A stretch of 64,000 nucleotides of DNA. Source: Halalkalibacter alkalisediminis (GTDB lineage Bacteria > Bacillota > Bacilli > Bacillales > Bacillaceae_D). The DNA is taken from NCBI RefSeq assembly GCF_028610705.1, contig NZ_JAQQWT010000007.1:62001-126000 (forward strand), in the 5' to 3' direction. Each line of letters begins with the position of its first letter. Positions within the stretch are counted from its first letter, which is position 1. This document shows positions 1 to 7,327 of the stretch, piece after piece. Made by a program: the position numbers and the translations under genes. The notes below the pieces were generated by a model. That model ran no database searches, was not told the DNA's origin, and saw nothing but the letters and a program-made list of their open reading frames with translations.

Positions 1-92
1 CAGGAACACATAAAGAATTAATGGAGTCTCAAGGTGCCTATTATAATCTTGTTAAATCACAATACGCAGCAATGGTGGATCACTCAGCTTAA
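1..92 (+). CDS. ABC exporter (ATPase-permease), C-terminal end only
   Basis: Only the last 29 codons lie in the window, in the frame starting at base 3 and ending with TAA at 90-92. The visible protein begins G-T-H-K-E-L-M and continues with a GAYYNLV tail. This GTHxEL(M/L)xxxGxYxxL pattern is the usual end of the nucleotide-binding domain in fused ABC exporters, just after the switch histidine (the H of GTH). The substrate cannot be inferred from this piece. The 5' end is missing because of the window edge. Confidence 0.7.
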   Translation, partial: GTHKELMESQGAYYNLVKSQYAAMVDHSA

Positions 93-301
93 AAGGGCGT
101 AGGAAACACCTCAGTACAAAATGGATATTGAGTTGTTAGAAGAAGCTGGTCTCTATCAAAATCTACTGAATCGATTACTCAAGTAGCTAAGTGATGAAAT
201 CAAGTTTGAGATGACCGTAATGTAGACGTTGACTTGATGCTTATACAGGAGAGGTTCGCCGAGTGAAATGGACGACTAAGACAATTGAAAAGGTTTTTTG
301 G

Positions 302-342
302 AAAAACAGAGAGCTAATCCTAAGAGATTGGTCTCTGTTTTT
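302..342 (+). terminator. Intrinsic terminator
   Basis: An 11-bp perfect stem, AAAAACAGAGA at 302-312 with TCTCTGTTTTT at 332-342, ends in a run of T. It lies about 210 bp past the ABC exporter stop. The stretch 93-300 between them holds no gene that I can support. Confidence 0.65.
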
Positions 343-375
343 GTGTGATTAGAGGATAGGTGCTAAAGACGATGT

Positions 376-486
376 ATGGCTGCTCAAGAAACAATGGCTT
401 CAATGGAGGAAATTACTTCTTCAGCAGAATCATTAACTCACATGGCAGAAGGGTTACAAGAGGTTATTTGACAGTTTAAAGTATAA
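376..486 (+). pseudogene. Methyl-accepting chemotaxis protein remnant (C-terminal tail)
   Basis: Translation from ATG 376 reads AAQETMASMEEITSSAESL, then LTHMAEGLQEVI, a TGA stop at 469-471, and QFKV followed by TAA at 484-486. The pattern E-T-x-A-S-M-E-E-I-x-S-S-A-x-S-L-x-x-M-A-x-x-L-x-x-x-x-x-x-F-K-V is the conserved extreme C-terminus of Bacillus chemoreceptors. Here it stands alone: the sensing, HAMP and most of the signalling domains are absent upstream, and the tail carries an in-frame stop. It is a degraded leftover rather than a working gene. Nothing else recognisable lies between it and the promoter near 556. Confidence 0.7.
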
Positions 487-555
487 TAATCGTAAGAGAA
501 ATTATAGAGAAATACTTTAGATGTTAATTTTGCTCTTCATTCTGAGTTGTTTTTG

Positions 556-586
556 TTGACATTTAGATGAGATCAGGTAGTATATA
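556..586 (+). promoter_or_regulatory. Candidate promoter of the aminotransferase gene
   Basis: TTGACA at 556-561 is followed by TATATA at 581-586. The 19-bp spacing is longer than ideal. It lies about 40 bp before the start codon. Confidence 0.4.
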
Positions 587-624
587 AATAATATTCTAAA
601 TTTTATAATAATAGAGGTGCCATC

Positions 625-1833
625 ATGAAGTATGCTTTTGCAAATCGCGTTCGTCATTTGCAATCTTCTGCAGTGAGAGATATTTTAAAAATTGTTGGTC
701 AAGGAAATGTGATTTCCTTTGCTGGAGGTTTACCCGATGATGATTTATTTCCACTAGAAGGAATTGAAGATGCGTTCAACCGTGTCTTTAAGACAGGGAA
801 GAAATCATTACAATACATGGAGACAGAAGGGTATCGCCCTTTACGAGAAGTTATTTTACACCGAATGGCTAAAAAGGGTATTTCTGGTTTTACTTCTGAT
901 GAAGTCCTCATAACAACGGGATCACAGCAGGCGATTGATTTATTTTCGAGAATTATGTTAAGTCCTGGTGATGTAGTTCTAACAGAAGATCCAACATACT
1001 TAGCGGCGTTACAAGTATTTAAATCCTATGAAGCCGAAGTAGTAGCTGTTGAATCTGATGATGATGGAATGCTTCCAGGCGATTTAGAAGAAAAATTAAA
1101 GCAATATCATCCAAAATGTGTTTATGTGGTTCCGACTTTTTCAAATCCCGCAGGTCGTGTGTGGGCATTAGAGAGACGTAAGCAGTTAATTGATTTAGTT
1201 CATCGTTATAAAGTGGTGGTCTTTGAAGATGATCCTTATGGGGAACTTCAATTCACGGAAAATGAAGTATATACTCCACTTGCTGCCCTTGATGATGGCA
1301 CACGCGTTATGTACACAAGTACGTTTTCTAAAACAGCCGTTCCTGCACTAAGAACAGGTTGGATTACTGGTCCTTATCAAATTATTCGTATGATGGCACA
1401 GGCCAAACAAGCAAACGATTTACATTCGAATTCATTATCTCAGCAAGCTTTATATGAATTATGTACTCATTATGATTTAGATGCTCATATCAAGCACTTG
1501 ATTGAAGTTTACAAGAGTCGTATGGAAATAATGGTTAGATGTCTTGAAGTAGCCAATCTGCCTAATGTCCATTTTGTTAAGCCTAAAGGAGGAATGTTCC
1601 TTTGGATTGAGGTGGATGAAAGAATTGATTTGACTTCCTTATTAGATAAGGCAGTTGAGCATGGGGTTGCTTACGTTCCTGGAGAACCATTTTTTGCAGG
1701 CAATCCAAAGAAAAATACAATGAGATTAAATTTCACACATGCTACGCCAGAAAAGATTAAACAAGGTATGAACTTGCTTACTCATGTTATATCAACTGAG
1801 ATGAATAAGCATCTAGTTGAAATTGGTGAGTAG
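625..1833 (+). CDS. PLP-dependent aminotransferase, class I fold (2-aminoadipate/aromatic type)
   Basis: This is a cytoplasmic fold-type I aminotransferase of 402 residues, a normal length. The N-terminus carries SFAGGLPDDDLFP (31-43), typical of the LysN/MocR-related branch. SNPAGR lies at 173-178 and the cofactor-contacting EDDPY at 201-205. The Schiff-base lysine is K236 in STFSKTAVPALRTGW. There is no winged-helix domain in front, so it is a free enzyme and not a MocR regulator. The amino donor and acceptor cannot be told from sequence: 2-aminoadipate, aromatic or branched-chain substrates are all possible. The start is ATG 625 after AGAGGTG. It is monocistronic, with a terminator directly behind it. 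Confidence 0.85.
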   Translation: MKYAFANRVRHLQSSAVRDILKIVGQGNVISFAGGLPDDDLFPLEGIEDAFNRVFKTGKKSLQYMETEGYRPLREVILHRMAKKGISGFTSDEVLITTGSQQAIDLFSRIMLSPGDVVLTEDPTYLAALQVFKSYEAEVVAVESDDDGMLPGDLEEKLKQYHPKCVYVVPTFSNPAGRVWALERRKQLIDLVHRYKVVVFEDDPYGELQFTENEVYTPLAALDDGTRVMYTSTFSKTAVPALRTGWITGPYQIIRMMAQAKQANDLHSNSLSQQALYELCTHYDLDAHIKHLIEVYKSRMEIMVRCLEVANLPNVHFVKPKGGMFLWIEVDERIDLTSLLDKAVEHGVAYVPGEPFFAGNPKKNTMRLNFTHATPEKIKQGMNLLTHVISTEMNKHLVEIGE

Positions 1834-1847
1834 TTTACAGTAAGACA

Positions 1848-1880
1848 AGAACCATAATGAATGACTTATGGTTCTTTTTT
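1848..1880 (+). terminator. Intrinsic terminator after aminotransferase gene
   Basis: A 10-bp stem, AGAACCATAA 1848-1857 with TTATGGTTCT 1866-1875, runs straight into six T. Confidence 0.85.
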
Positions 1881-1918
1881 GGGCTTGCACTATTGTCCTT
1901 TTCCAACTTAGCACGAAT

Positions 1919-1953
1919 AAAAAAGCAGAACGATTCATTCGTCCTGCTTTTTT
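1919..1953 (-). terminator. Intrinsic terminator of the NSS transporter gene
   Basis: AAAAAAGCAG 1919-1928 pairs with CTGCTTTTTT 1944-1953, and inner pairing around CGATTCATTCG extends the stem. A/T runs on both sides would let it work in either direction. It begins 6 bp past the transporter stop. Confidence 0.75.
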
Positions 1954-1958
1954 GTTTC

Positions 1959-3320
1959 TTATCCAAATAGTCCAATCGAGCTTAAGAAAACAAGGAAGAT
2001 AAAAATTGGTGCAATAAATCTTAGTAAGAATAACCAAATGTGACCAAGTGTTGTTTCCCCAAAGTCGGAGTCACGAAGTGCGTCGGCTTTCTTCCAGCCC
2101 CAGCCCATAAATAACGCAATAATTAATCCGCCAAGTGGAAGGAAGATATTTGATGCGATAAAGTCGAATGAGTCAAGAAAATCACGATCACCAATAATGC
2201 GAATATGAGATAGGACACCTTGACCAAGAGAAGACGGGATACCTAGTGCAAAAATGATTGAACCAATAATCAGGGATGCTTTCTTTCTAGACCACGAAAA
2301 TTTGCGAATGAAATAAGCAACCGCAACTTCTAATAATGATACAGCTGAAGATAATGCAGCTGCAGCTAATAAGAAGAAGAATAAAAGCCCAAAAATACTA
2401 CCACCAAATCCAATACTGTCAAATACATCCGGCATGACCATAAATACTAGCCCAGGTCCACCTGCAGGGTCCATTCCTAAAGCAAAGACTGCAGGGAAAA
2501 TCATTAAACCTGCAATAATAGCAAATAATGTATCTAAAGTAGCAACACTTGCTGCAGCACCAGGAAGACGCTCTTTATTGGAAAGGTAACTACCATAAGT
2601 AATAAGAGCACCCATTCCCAAGCTTAAAGAGAAAAACGCTTGACCTAATGCAGCTAAATAAATATTAGGATCTGTTAATGCAGTCCAATCTGGCGTGAAC
2701 AAGAAAGCAAGTCCTTCTTGCGCACCACCAAGTGTTAAGCTGTAAATAGATAAAGCAATAAGAAGAATTCCTAATAATGGCATTAAAATTTTGTTAGAAC
2801 GTTCAATTCCTTTTTTAACTCCAACAAATACAATTCCGATTGTTAAAGCCATGAATAAAAATTGCCAAAATAATGGTTTCACTGGATTAGTAATGAAAGA
2901 AACAAAGAAAGATTCATAACCTTCAGCTGGTGCTGTCCATAATGTACCAGTCAAATAATTCGTAAAGTAGTAAGTAATCCAACCCGCAATGACACCATAA
3001 AACGATAAGATTAAAAATGCTGCGGCTACCCCCATTAAACCAGCTACTTTCCAAGGTTTTCCTGGTGCTAGCTTTTCAAAAGAACCTACTGCATCACTTT
3101 GAGCTTTTCGACCGATAGTGAATTCAGCCATGATGATCGGGATACCAATTAAAATGATAAAAGCAATATAAATTAGTAAAAATGCAGCCCCTCCATTTTC
3201 TCCTGTTACATATGAGAAACGCCAAACGTTTCCGAGTCCCACAGCTGAGCCCATTGCAGCTAAAATAAATCCAAGCCTTGATGCCCACTGTTCGCGTCCT
3301 GGTTCTTGCTTTATCGACAC
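1959..3320 (-). CDS. Sodium:neurotransmitter symporter (NSS/SNF) family transporter
   Basis: A polytopic membrane protein of 453 residues that probably couples Na+ entry to uptake of an amino acid or related amine. The family signature GSAVGLGNVWRF is at residues 24-35 in the first helix, followed by the unwound helix region and about ten more hydrophobic segments. About 450 residues and 11-12 helices are typical of the bacterial NSS branch that includes B. subtilis YhdH and YocR. A strong AGGAGG precedes the start. The gene stands alone between convergent and divergent neighbours. The substrate is not predictable; Na+ coupling suits a salt- or alkali-adapted Bacillus. Confidence 0.88.
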   Translation of the reverse strand: MSIKQEPGREQWASRLGFILAAMGSAVGLGNVWRFSYVTGENGGAAFLLIYIAFIILIGIPIIMAEFTIGRKAQSDAVGSFEKLAPGKPWKVAGLMGVAAAFLILSFYGVIAGWITYYFTNYLTGTLWTAPAEGYESFFVSFITNPVKPLFWQFLFMALTIGIVFVGVKKGIERSNKILMPLLGILLIALSIYSLTLGGAQEGLAFLFTPDWTALTDPNIYLAALGQAFFSLSLGMGALITYGSYLSNKERLPGAAASVATLDTLFAIIAGLMIFPAVFALGMDPAGGPGLVFMVMPDVFDSIGFGGSIFGLLFFFLLAAAALSSAVSLLEVAVAYFIRKFSWSRKKASLIIGSIIFALGIPSSLGQGVLSHIRIIGDRDFLDSFDFIASNIFLPLGGLIIALFMGWGWKKADALRDSDFGETTLGHIWLFLLRFIAPIFIFLVFLSSIGLFG

Positions 3321-3430
3321 GACGTATTCCTCCTTTAATCTGCTAAAATGTTTTGTGAATATACTATATCACACTAAATTTAAAATGAATAGTAAATTTT
3401 CTGACAATGATTTTTTTTTGTGAAAGAAAG

Positions 3431-3465
3431 TAAAAAAGCTAGTCATCTCAGGAGGATAACTAGCT
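3431..3465 (-). terminator. Intrinsic terminator of htpX
   Basis: AGCTAGT 3437-3443 and ACTAGCT 3459-3465 form a stem which on the minus strand runs into a T run (bases 3431-3437 are A-rich on plus). One arm overlaps the htpX stop codon. Confidence 0.6.
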
Positions 3466-4342
3466 ACATATTTTGCAATCTACGAATTCTTTCTTGTGGT
3501 TGTGGATGTGTAGAAAAAAGATTGGCGGCTTTCTTTTTTAACGGATCTGCAAAATATAAAGGGGCAGAGGTGCTTGAAGCTTCCCTAACTGGAGTAGCTT
3601 CTCCTGTTATTTTTTGAAGTGCGGAAGCAAGAGCATGCGGATTACGTGTTAACTCTGCAGCACTTGCATCAGCTAAAAATTCTCTATTCCTAGAGATGGC
3701 TAAGCGGATAAGAGTAGCAACAATAGGGGCAAGAATTAAAAGCAATAGTGCTAGAATTAGCACAGCAGGGTGTTGCTTTTGGTTTCGATTCCCTCTTGAA
3801 AAAAACATCATTCTTGTCCCTAAATCACTTAATATAGCAACGGCAGATACAAGTGCAACGGCAATGGTTGCTAAGCGAATATCAAAGTTACGAATATGTG
3901 CGACCTCGTGTGCAAGGACGCCTTCAATTTCTTCACGATTTAAGCGGTTCATTAATCCCGTAGTGACTGCAACTGCGCCTTTTTTTGGAGAAGTTCCAGT
4001 CGCAAATGCATTCGGGCTCTGATCTTGTATAATATAGATTTTAGGCATAGGAATGCGAGCAGCCATTGCAAGGTTTTCTACGGTATGCCACAAAAAAGGG
4101 TCATCGTTTTTGGATTTAACTTCTTTCGCATGATTCATTCTCATCACTACATTCGTGCTTGATAAGAGCATCATTACTGTATAGACACCGCCAATAATGG
4201 TAGCAAGAATCATTCCACTATAGTAATCTCCTGAAATCATATACGTTAATGACGCCCCTATAGCTAACACAAAGACAATAAACCCGAAAACGATAAAGAC
4301 GGTATTACGCTTATTCCGTTCAATTTGTTTATAGAGAATCAT
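3464..4342 (-). CDS. htpX: HtpX-type membrane zinc metalloprotease (M48)
   Basis: A 292-residue membrane protease that degrades misfolded membrane proteins. Two transmembrane helices lie near residues 14-33 and 42-62. The zinc-binding HEVAH is at 145-149 (H145 and H149 bind metal, E146 is the catalytic base), two further helices lie near 155-175 and 193-215, and the third ligand is E221 in NREFLADASAAEL. Length and order match B. subtilis HtpX. lemA lies 118 bp upstream on the same strand, the common lemA-htpX arrangement, so co-transcription is likely. Regulation cannot be read directly. Confidence 0.92.
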   Translation of the reverse strand: MILYKQIERNKRNTVFIVFGFIVFVLAIGASLTYMISGDYYSGMILATIIGGVYTVMMLLSSTNVVMRMNHAKEVKSKNDDPFLWHTVENLAMAARIPMPKIYIIQDQSPNAFATGTSPKKGAVAVTTGLMNRLNREEIEGVLAHEVAHIRNFDIRLATIAVALVSAVAILSDLGTRMMFFSRGNRNQKQHPAVLILALLLLILAPIVATLIRLAISRNREFLADASAAELTRNPHALASALQKITGEATPVREASSTSAPLYFADPLKKKAANLFSTHPQPQERIRRLQNM

Positions 4343-4460
4343 AATTATTTCCCCATTTCATTAAAAATAGCTAAAAGGGAGTTTTTACTAAAGCACTGTT
4401 AAAAAAGGTATGAGAAAATAAGTAGGCGCAAAATGCGGCAAGTGCCCATGTAAAACACCC

Positions 4461-5045
4461 TTAAAACTGAATTTTTACATTTTCACGTTCCTCAACAGGT
4501 ATTTCTAACATATCACGCTTCGTAAATGCATGTACGGATGCGACTAAATTAGTCGGTATGGATTGTATTTTGGTATTATATTCCATAACTGTTTTATTAT
4601 AGAGCTGGCGGGCATAAGCAATTTTATTTTCTGTTCCGGAAAGTTCTTCTTGCAACATGTTGAAATTACTGCTTGCCTTTAAATCGGGATAGGCTTCTCT
4701 CAGAGCGAAAAGTTGTCTTAATGCACCCGATAATTCATTATTCGCCTCAATTTGTTCTTGCCTGCTGTTTTGTGGAGCGGTAATTTGATTACGTAGTTCT
4801 ACAACTTTTGCGAGTGTTTCTTGTTCATGTTTTGCGTAACCTTTCACGGTCTCAACAAGATTTGGGATTAAATCAAAACGACGTTTTAACTGAACATCGA
4901 TCTGAGCCCATGATTCTTCAACCCAGTTTCGGTATTTAACAAGAGAATTGTAGCTAGTAACCCAAAATAAAATGCCGATAATGACAATTCCAATTAAGAT
5001 GATAAAACCCAATTTAAACCACTCCTTCTCATTCGATCCTTTCAT
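4461..5045 (-). CDS. lemA: LemA family membrane-anchored coiled-coil protein
   Basis: A 194-residue protein with one N-terminal transmembrane helix (about residues 9-30) followed by a cytoplasmic helical domain. The LemA signature covers YNSLVKYRNWVEESWAQIDV, then LKRRFDLIPNLVETVKGYAKHE. The exact role is unknown; the family is repeatedly found beside htpX and is thought to assist membrane quality control. I chose ATG at 5045 because AAGGAAG sits 8 nt before it. The upstream in-frame ATG at 5075 (204 residues) has no ribosome site. The next gene downstream is htpX. Confidence 0.85.
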   Translation of the reverse strand: MKGSNEKEWFKLGFIILIGIVIIGILFWVTSYNSLVKYRNWVEESWAQIDVQLKRRFDLIPNLVETVKGYAKHEQETLAKVVELRNQITAPQNSRQEQIEANNELSGALRQLFALREAYPDLKASSNFNMLQEELSGTENKIAYARQLYNKTVMEYNTKIQSIPTNLVASVHAFTKRDMLEIPVEERENVKIQF

Positions 5046-5112
5046 TCTACGGTCTTCCTTATGGTTAGGTTTCATATTTCAATCATTAATATTATTCTCA
5101 CTGAGTTACTGA

Positions 5113-5486
5113 TTAACCTGTTCTAGTTTTCTCTTTTAAAAGGTAAGGAATAGCAGCAGTTAGAAACTGATCGTAAGCTGCAAAACGGTCTTCACCTAAA
5201 TGTTGAATTGCGAATTGAATACGTTCAAAATTATCAATTAGGTGATCTGTCAACATACCCCGGCTGAAAAGGATGTTATTTAACCAGAGAGCGTAATCCG
5301 TAAATATCCGTTCTTGACCCATAATCCAAGCGGTTTCAAGATAATTAAGATGATGCTCGTTATTTTCTCGGCATTTAGTTTTCCCGCGCTCCCAAATTTT
5401 TCTTCAAGCTCGGGGTATTTATCATAAATGGATGAAACAATTTCATCTACTAAAGAGGGGAATTGTTGAAATGGAAATTTAGTCAT
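5113..5486 (-). pseudogene. Frameshifted helical protein resembling the cap domain of B12-binding proteins
   Basis: The N-terminal part (from ATG 5486) reads in one frame and the C-terminal part in another. The break is at a four-base A run (plus 5379-5382). Adding one A there restores a 124-residue protein through KFGSAGKTKCRENNEHHL and then NYLETAWIMGQERIFTDY. The pattern F-G-x-x-G-(K/R)-x-K-C-x-x-x-x-x-x-H-L-x-Y-L, followed by F-x-D-Y-x-x-W, resembles the helical domain found beside cobalamin-binding modules; that resemblance is from memory. Function is unknown. The start codon overlaps the stop of the next upstream gene (ATGA), so the pair was translationally coupled. The upstream partner is also broken. 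Confidence 0.6.
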
Positions 5487-5785
5487 TCTGCTACTACCTC
5501 GTATTGTCTAACTTCTGGAATGACTGCAGCTAATTCTTGATCAGGGTATTTTTTCAAGTTCTGAATATGTTTGAACTCTTCGCTTCGAACCCACCTTAAA
5601 TAATTCTCTTTCGTATCCCATTCAAGATGAACCGTTAACTCGCCTTTTCTTTTGTCATTTTGTAAGAGTCGAAATTACTGAAACCCTTTTGCTTGATCAA
5701 CTAACCTTGAGCGATTTTGATAAATGGAAATGACTTCTTGAGCTTTTTCTTCAGGTATTTTAAAGGTTGAGTGTACAATATACAT
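5483..5785 (-). pseudogene. Antibiotic-biosynthesis-monooxygenase (ABM) fold protein with in-frame stop
   Basis: From ATG 5785, preceded by AAAGGAAG, the frame encodes a 100-codon ABM-type protein: MYIVHSTFKIPEEKAQEV at the start and NDKRKGELTVHLEWDTKE in the middle, ending IPEVRQYEVVAE. Codon 37 is TAA (plus 5675-5677), between KGFQ and FRLLQND, where relatives have an amino acid. ABM-fold dimers include haem-degrading monooxygenases, but no haem-ligand assignment is safe here. The frame is intact on both sides of the stop, so the lesion is a single codon. The gene is coupled to the frameshifted gene downstream. Confidence 0.65.
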
Positions 5786-5928
5786 TTTTTGAATTCTTCC
5801 TTTATTCTCTTTACAACATCTTAATCCTATCCCTTTTAAACAGGTTGATAAAAACTTTTTGTTTTTTCACAGGGGAGTAAACAAAAACAGAGAAATATGG
5901 GACAATCTATAAGAACAGGAGGGATAGA

Positions 5929-7098
5929 ATGGTTACAATTATAAGAAATGGTGAGGTATATACACCTGATTACATAGGAAAGAAGGATATCTTGATTGCA
6001 GGAGAAAAAATTATTTCAATTGACGATCATATTGATGTGACTTCTTTAAATATAGAAGTGAATGAAATAGAAGCAAATAACCATTTAGTTGTACCAGGTT
6101 TCATTGATAGTCATGTCCATATTATTGGCGGCGGGGGAGAAGGTGGTTATCAAACGCGAACACCTGAATTAATGCTTAGCGAAGCAACGACAGCAGGTGT
6201 GACAACGATTGTTGGAGTAATTGGGACTGATGGGACAACGAGAACGATGCCAGATCTAATTGCTAAGGCAAAAGGACTGGTCGAGGAAGGGATCTCCTGC
6301 TTTGTACATACAGGTTCTTATCAAGTACCAATTAAATCATTAACGGGATCCATCCAAAGTGATTTCTTGTTAATTGATTCAATCATTGGTGTCGGTGAGG
6401 TGGCTATTTCAGACCATCGGTCGTCGCAGCCAACTGTAAATGAGTTGAGCCGAATTGCCTCAGAAGCAAGAGTCGGAGGAATGTTGTCAGGTAAGGGTGG
6501 AATTGTAAATGTCCATGTAGGTGATGGAAAGCAAAAGCTTGCTCTCCTTGAAGAGGTTATTGAAACAACTGATATTCCAATCAGTCAATTTGTCCCGACA
6601 CATATAAATCGAAATGTAGAATTGTTTGAAGCGGGTGTGGTCTACGCTAAAAAAGGGGGATATGTTGATTTTACGACAAGTACCATTCCCCGGTTTTTAG
6701 AAGAAGGTGAGACGAAGTGTAGTAGGGCTCTTAAGAAGATGCTCGATGAAGGGGTTTCTCATAGTCAAATTACATTTACGTCTGATGCGCAGGGAAGTCT
6801 ACCTGCGTTTGATTCTGAAGGGAAGTTTATCGGATTGAAGATAGGCGACATGCAATCTTTGTTTAATGAAGTTCGTGACGCCGTACTACAGGAAAACATT
6901 CCACTAGAGATAGCGTTACATGTTATTACAAAGAACCCAGCTTCTATCCTTAAATTAAAAGAGAAAGGCGAGCTTACTATAGGAAACGATGCTGATCTCG
7001 TCTTACTTTCAAATAATCTTAAGGTTGAAACTGTTTTGGCTAAAGGAAGAACGATGGTTAGAAATAAAGAGATAATAATGAGAGGTACTTTTGAATAA
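5929..7098 (+). CDS. iadA: Isoaspartyl (beta-aspartyl) dipeptidase, amidohydrolase family M38
   Basis: A cytoplasmic metallopeptidase of 389 residues that removes N-terminal isoaspartyl residues from peptides. Metal-binding positions in order: H62 and H64 in IDSHVHIIGGGGEGG, H196, H225 in PTHINRN, and D286 in TSDAQGS. Binding of the isoaspartyl group is suggested by GGGGEGGY and SDHRS. At the bridging-ligand position, where E. coli IadA has a carbamylated lysine (recalled as GVKCAISDHR), this protein reads GVGEVAISDHR, so E157 may replace the lysine. The start at ATG 5929 follows a strong AGGAGGG. It is monocistronic. Confidence 0.9.
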   Translation: MVTIIRNGEVYTPDYIGKKDILIAGEKIISIDDHIDVTSLNIEVNEIEANNHLVVPGFIDSHVHIIGGGGEGGYQTRTPELMLSEATTAGVTTIVGVIGTDGTTRTMPDLIAKAKGLVEEGISCFVHTGSYQVPIKSLTGSIQSDFLLIDSIIGVGEVAISDHRSSQPTVNELSRIASEARVGGMLSGKGGIVNVHVGDGKQKLALLEEVIETTDIPISQFVPTHINRNVELFEAGVVYAKKGGYVDFTTSTIPRFLEEGETKCSRALKKMLDEGVSHSQITFTSDAQGSLPAFDSEGKFIGLKIGDMQSLFNEVRDAVLQENIPLEIALHVITKNPASILKLKEKGELTIGNDADLVLLSNNLKVETVLAKGRTMVRNKEIIMRGTFE

Positions 7099-7115
7099 GA
7101 ATAAATGAACGTTTA

Positions 7116-7148
7116 TGGCATTACCTAAGTTAAGGTAATGTCATTTTT
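7116..7148 (+). terminator. Intrinsic terminator after iadA
   Basis: TGGCATTACCT 7116-7126 pairs with AGGTAATGTCA 7133-7143 (one wobble) and is followed by a T run. Confidence 0.8.
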
Positions 7149-7186
7149 TATGAAATGGATTAGTTTTTGGTCATATACACTTTTTT

Positions 7187-7200
7187 ATACCAATTGGTAT
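7187..7200. promoter_or_regulatory. Perfect 14-bp palindrome upstream of the leucine-degradation operon
   Basis: ATACCAATTGGTAT is its own reverse complement. It lies 128 bp before the first start codon. It may be an operator for a dimeric regulator, but no matching regulator gene is in the window. Confidence 0.35.
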
Positions 7201-7219
7201 GTTATTTATGATAGGATTA

Positions 7220-7233
7220 TGGTAACGCTTACA
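7220..7233 (+). promoter_or_regulatory. CRE-like site (CcpA) upstream of the leucine-degradation operon
   Basis: TGGTAACGCTTACA matches the CRE consensus TGWAARCGYTWNCW at 12 of 14 positions, missing at positions 3 and 4. It sits about 95 bp before yngJ. Carbon catabolite control of branched-chain and fatty-acid breakdown is well known in Bacillus. A TTGTCA just downstream (7237-7242) with TATAGT at 7263-7268 could be a weak promoter. Confidence 0.5.
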
Positions 7234-7290
7234 TTGTTGTCATGATCAAGATATAGCTTACGTATAGTGGAGAGAAGTAGTTGTTTGAAC

Positions 7291-7304
7291 TGAGCGATCG
7301 CTCA
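7291..7304. promoter_or_regulatory. TGAGCGATCGCTCA palindrome before yngJ, candidate repressor operator
   Basis: A perfect 14-bp palindrome lies 24 bp before the yngJ start codon, flanked by AAGTAG at 7275-7280 and CTACTT at 7305-7310. Its GC-rich centre stands out from the AT-rich surroundings. TetR-family repressors of fatty-acid genes bind palindromes of this size. Its place between the likely transcription start and the ribosome site suits repression. Confidence 0.45.
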
Positions 7305-7327
7305 CTACTTATCGAGGGGGAAGCTAG

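Noticed and set aside
121-186. A 21-codon frame (MDIELLEEAGLYQNLLNRLLK-like) after the ABC exporter, resembling another exporter tail.
   Set aside because: Too short, no ribosome site, and no supporting sequence upstream. The resemblance to GGLYxxL tails could be chance.
3420-4022. Two plus-strand frames of 65 and 108 codons within htpX.
   Set aside because: They lie antisense to a clear M48 protease with intact motifs and have no ribosome sites.
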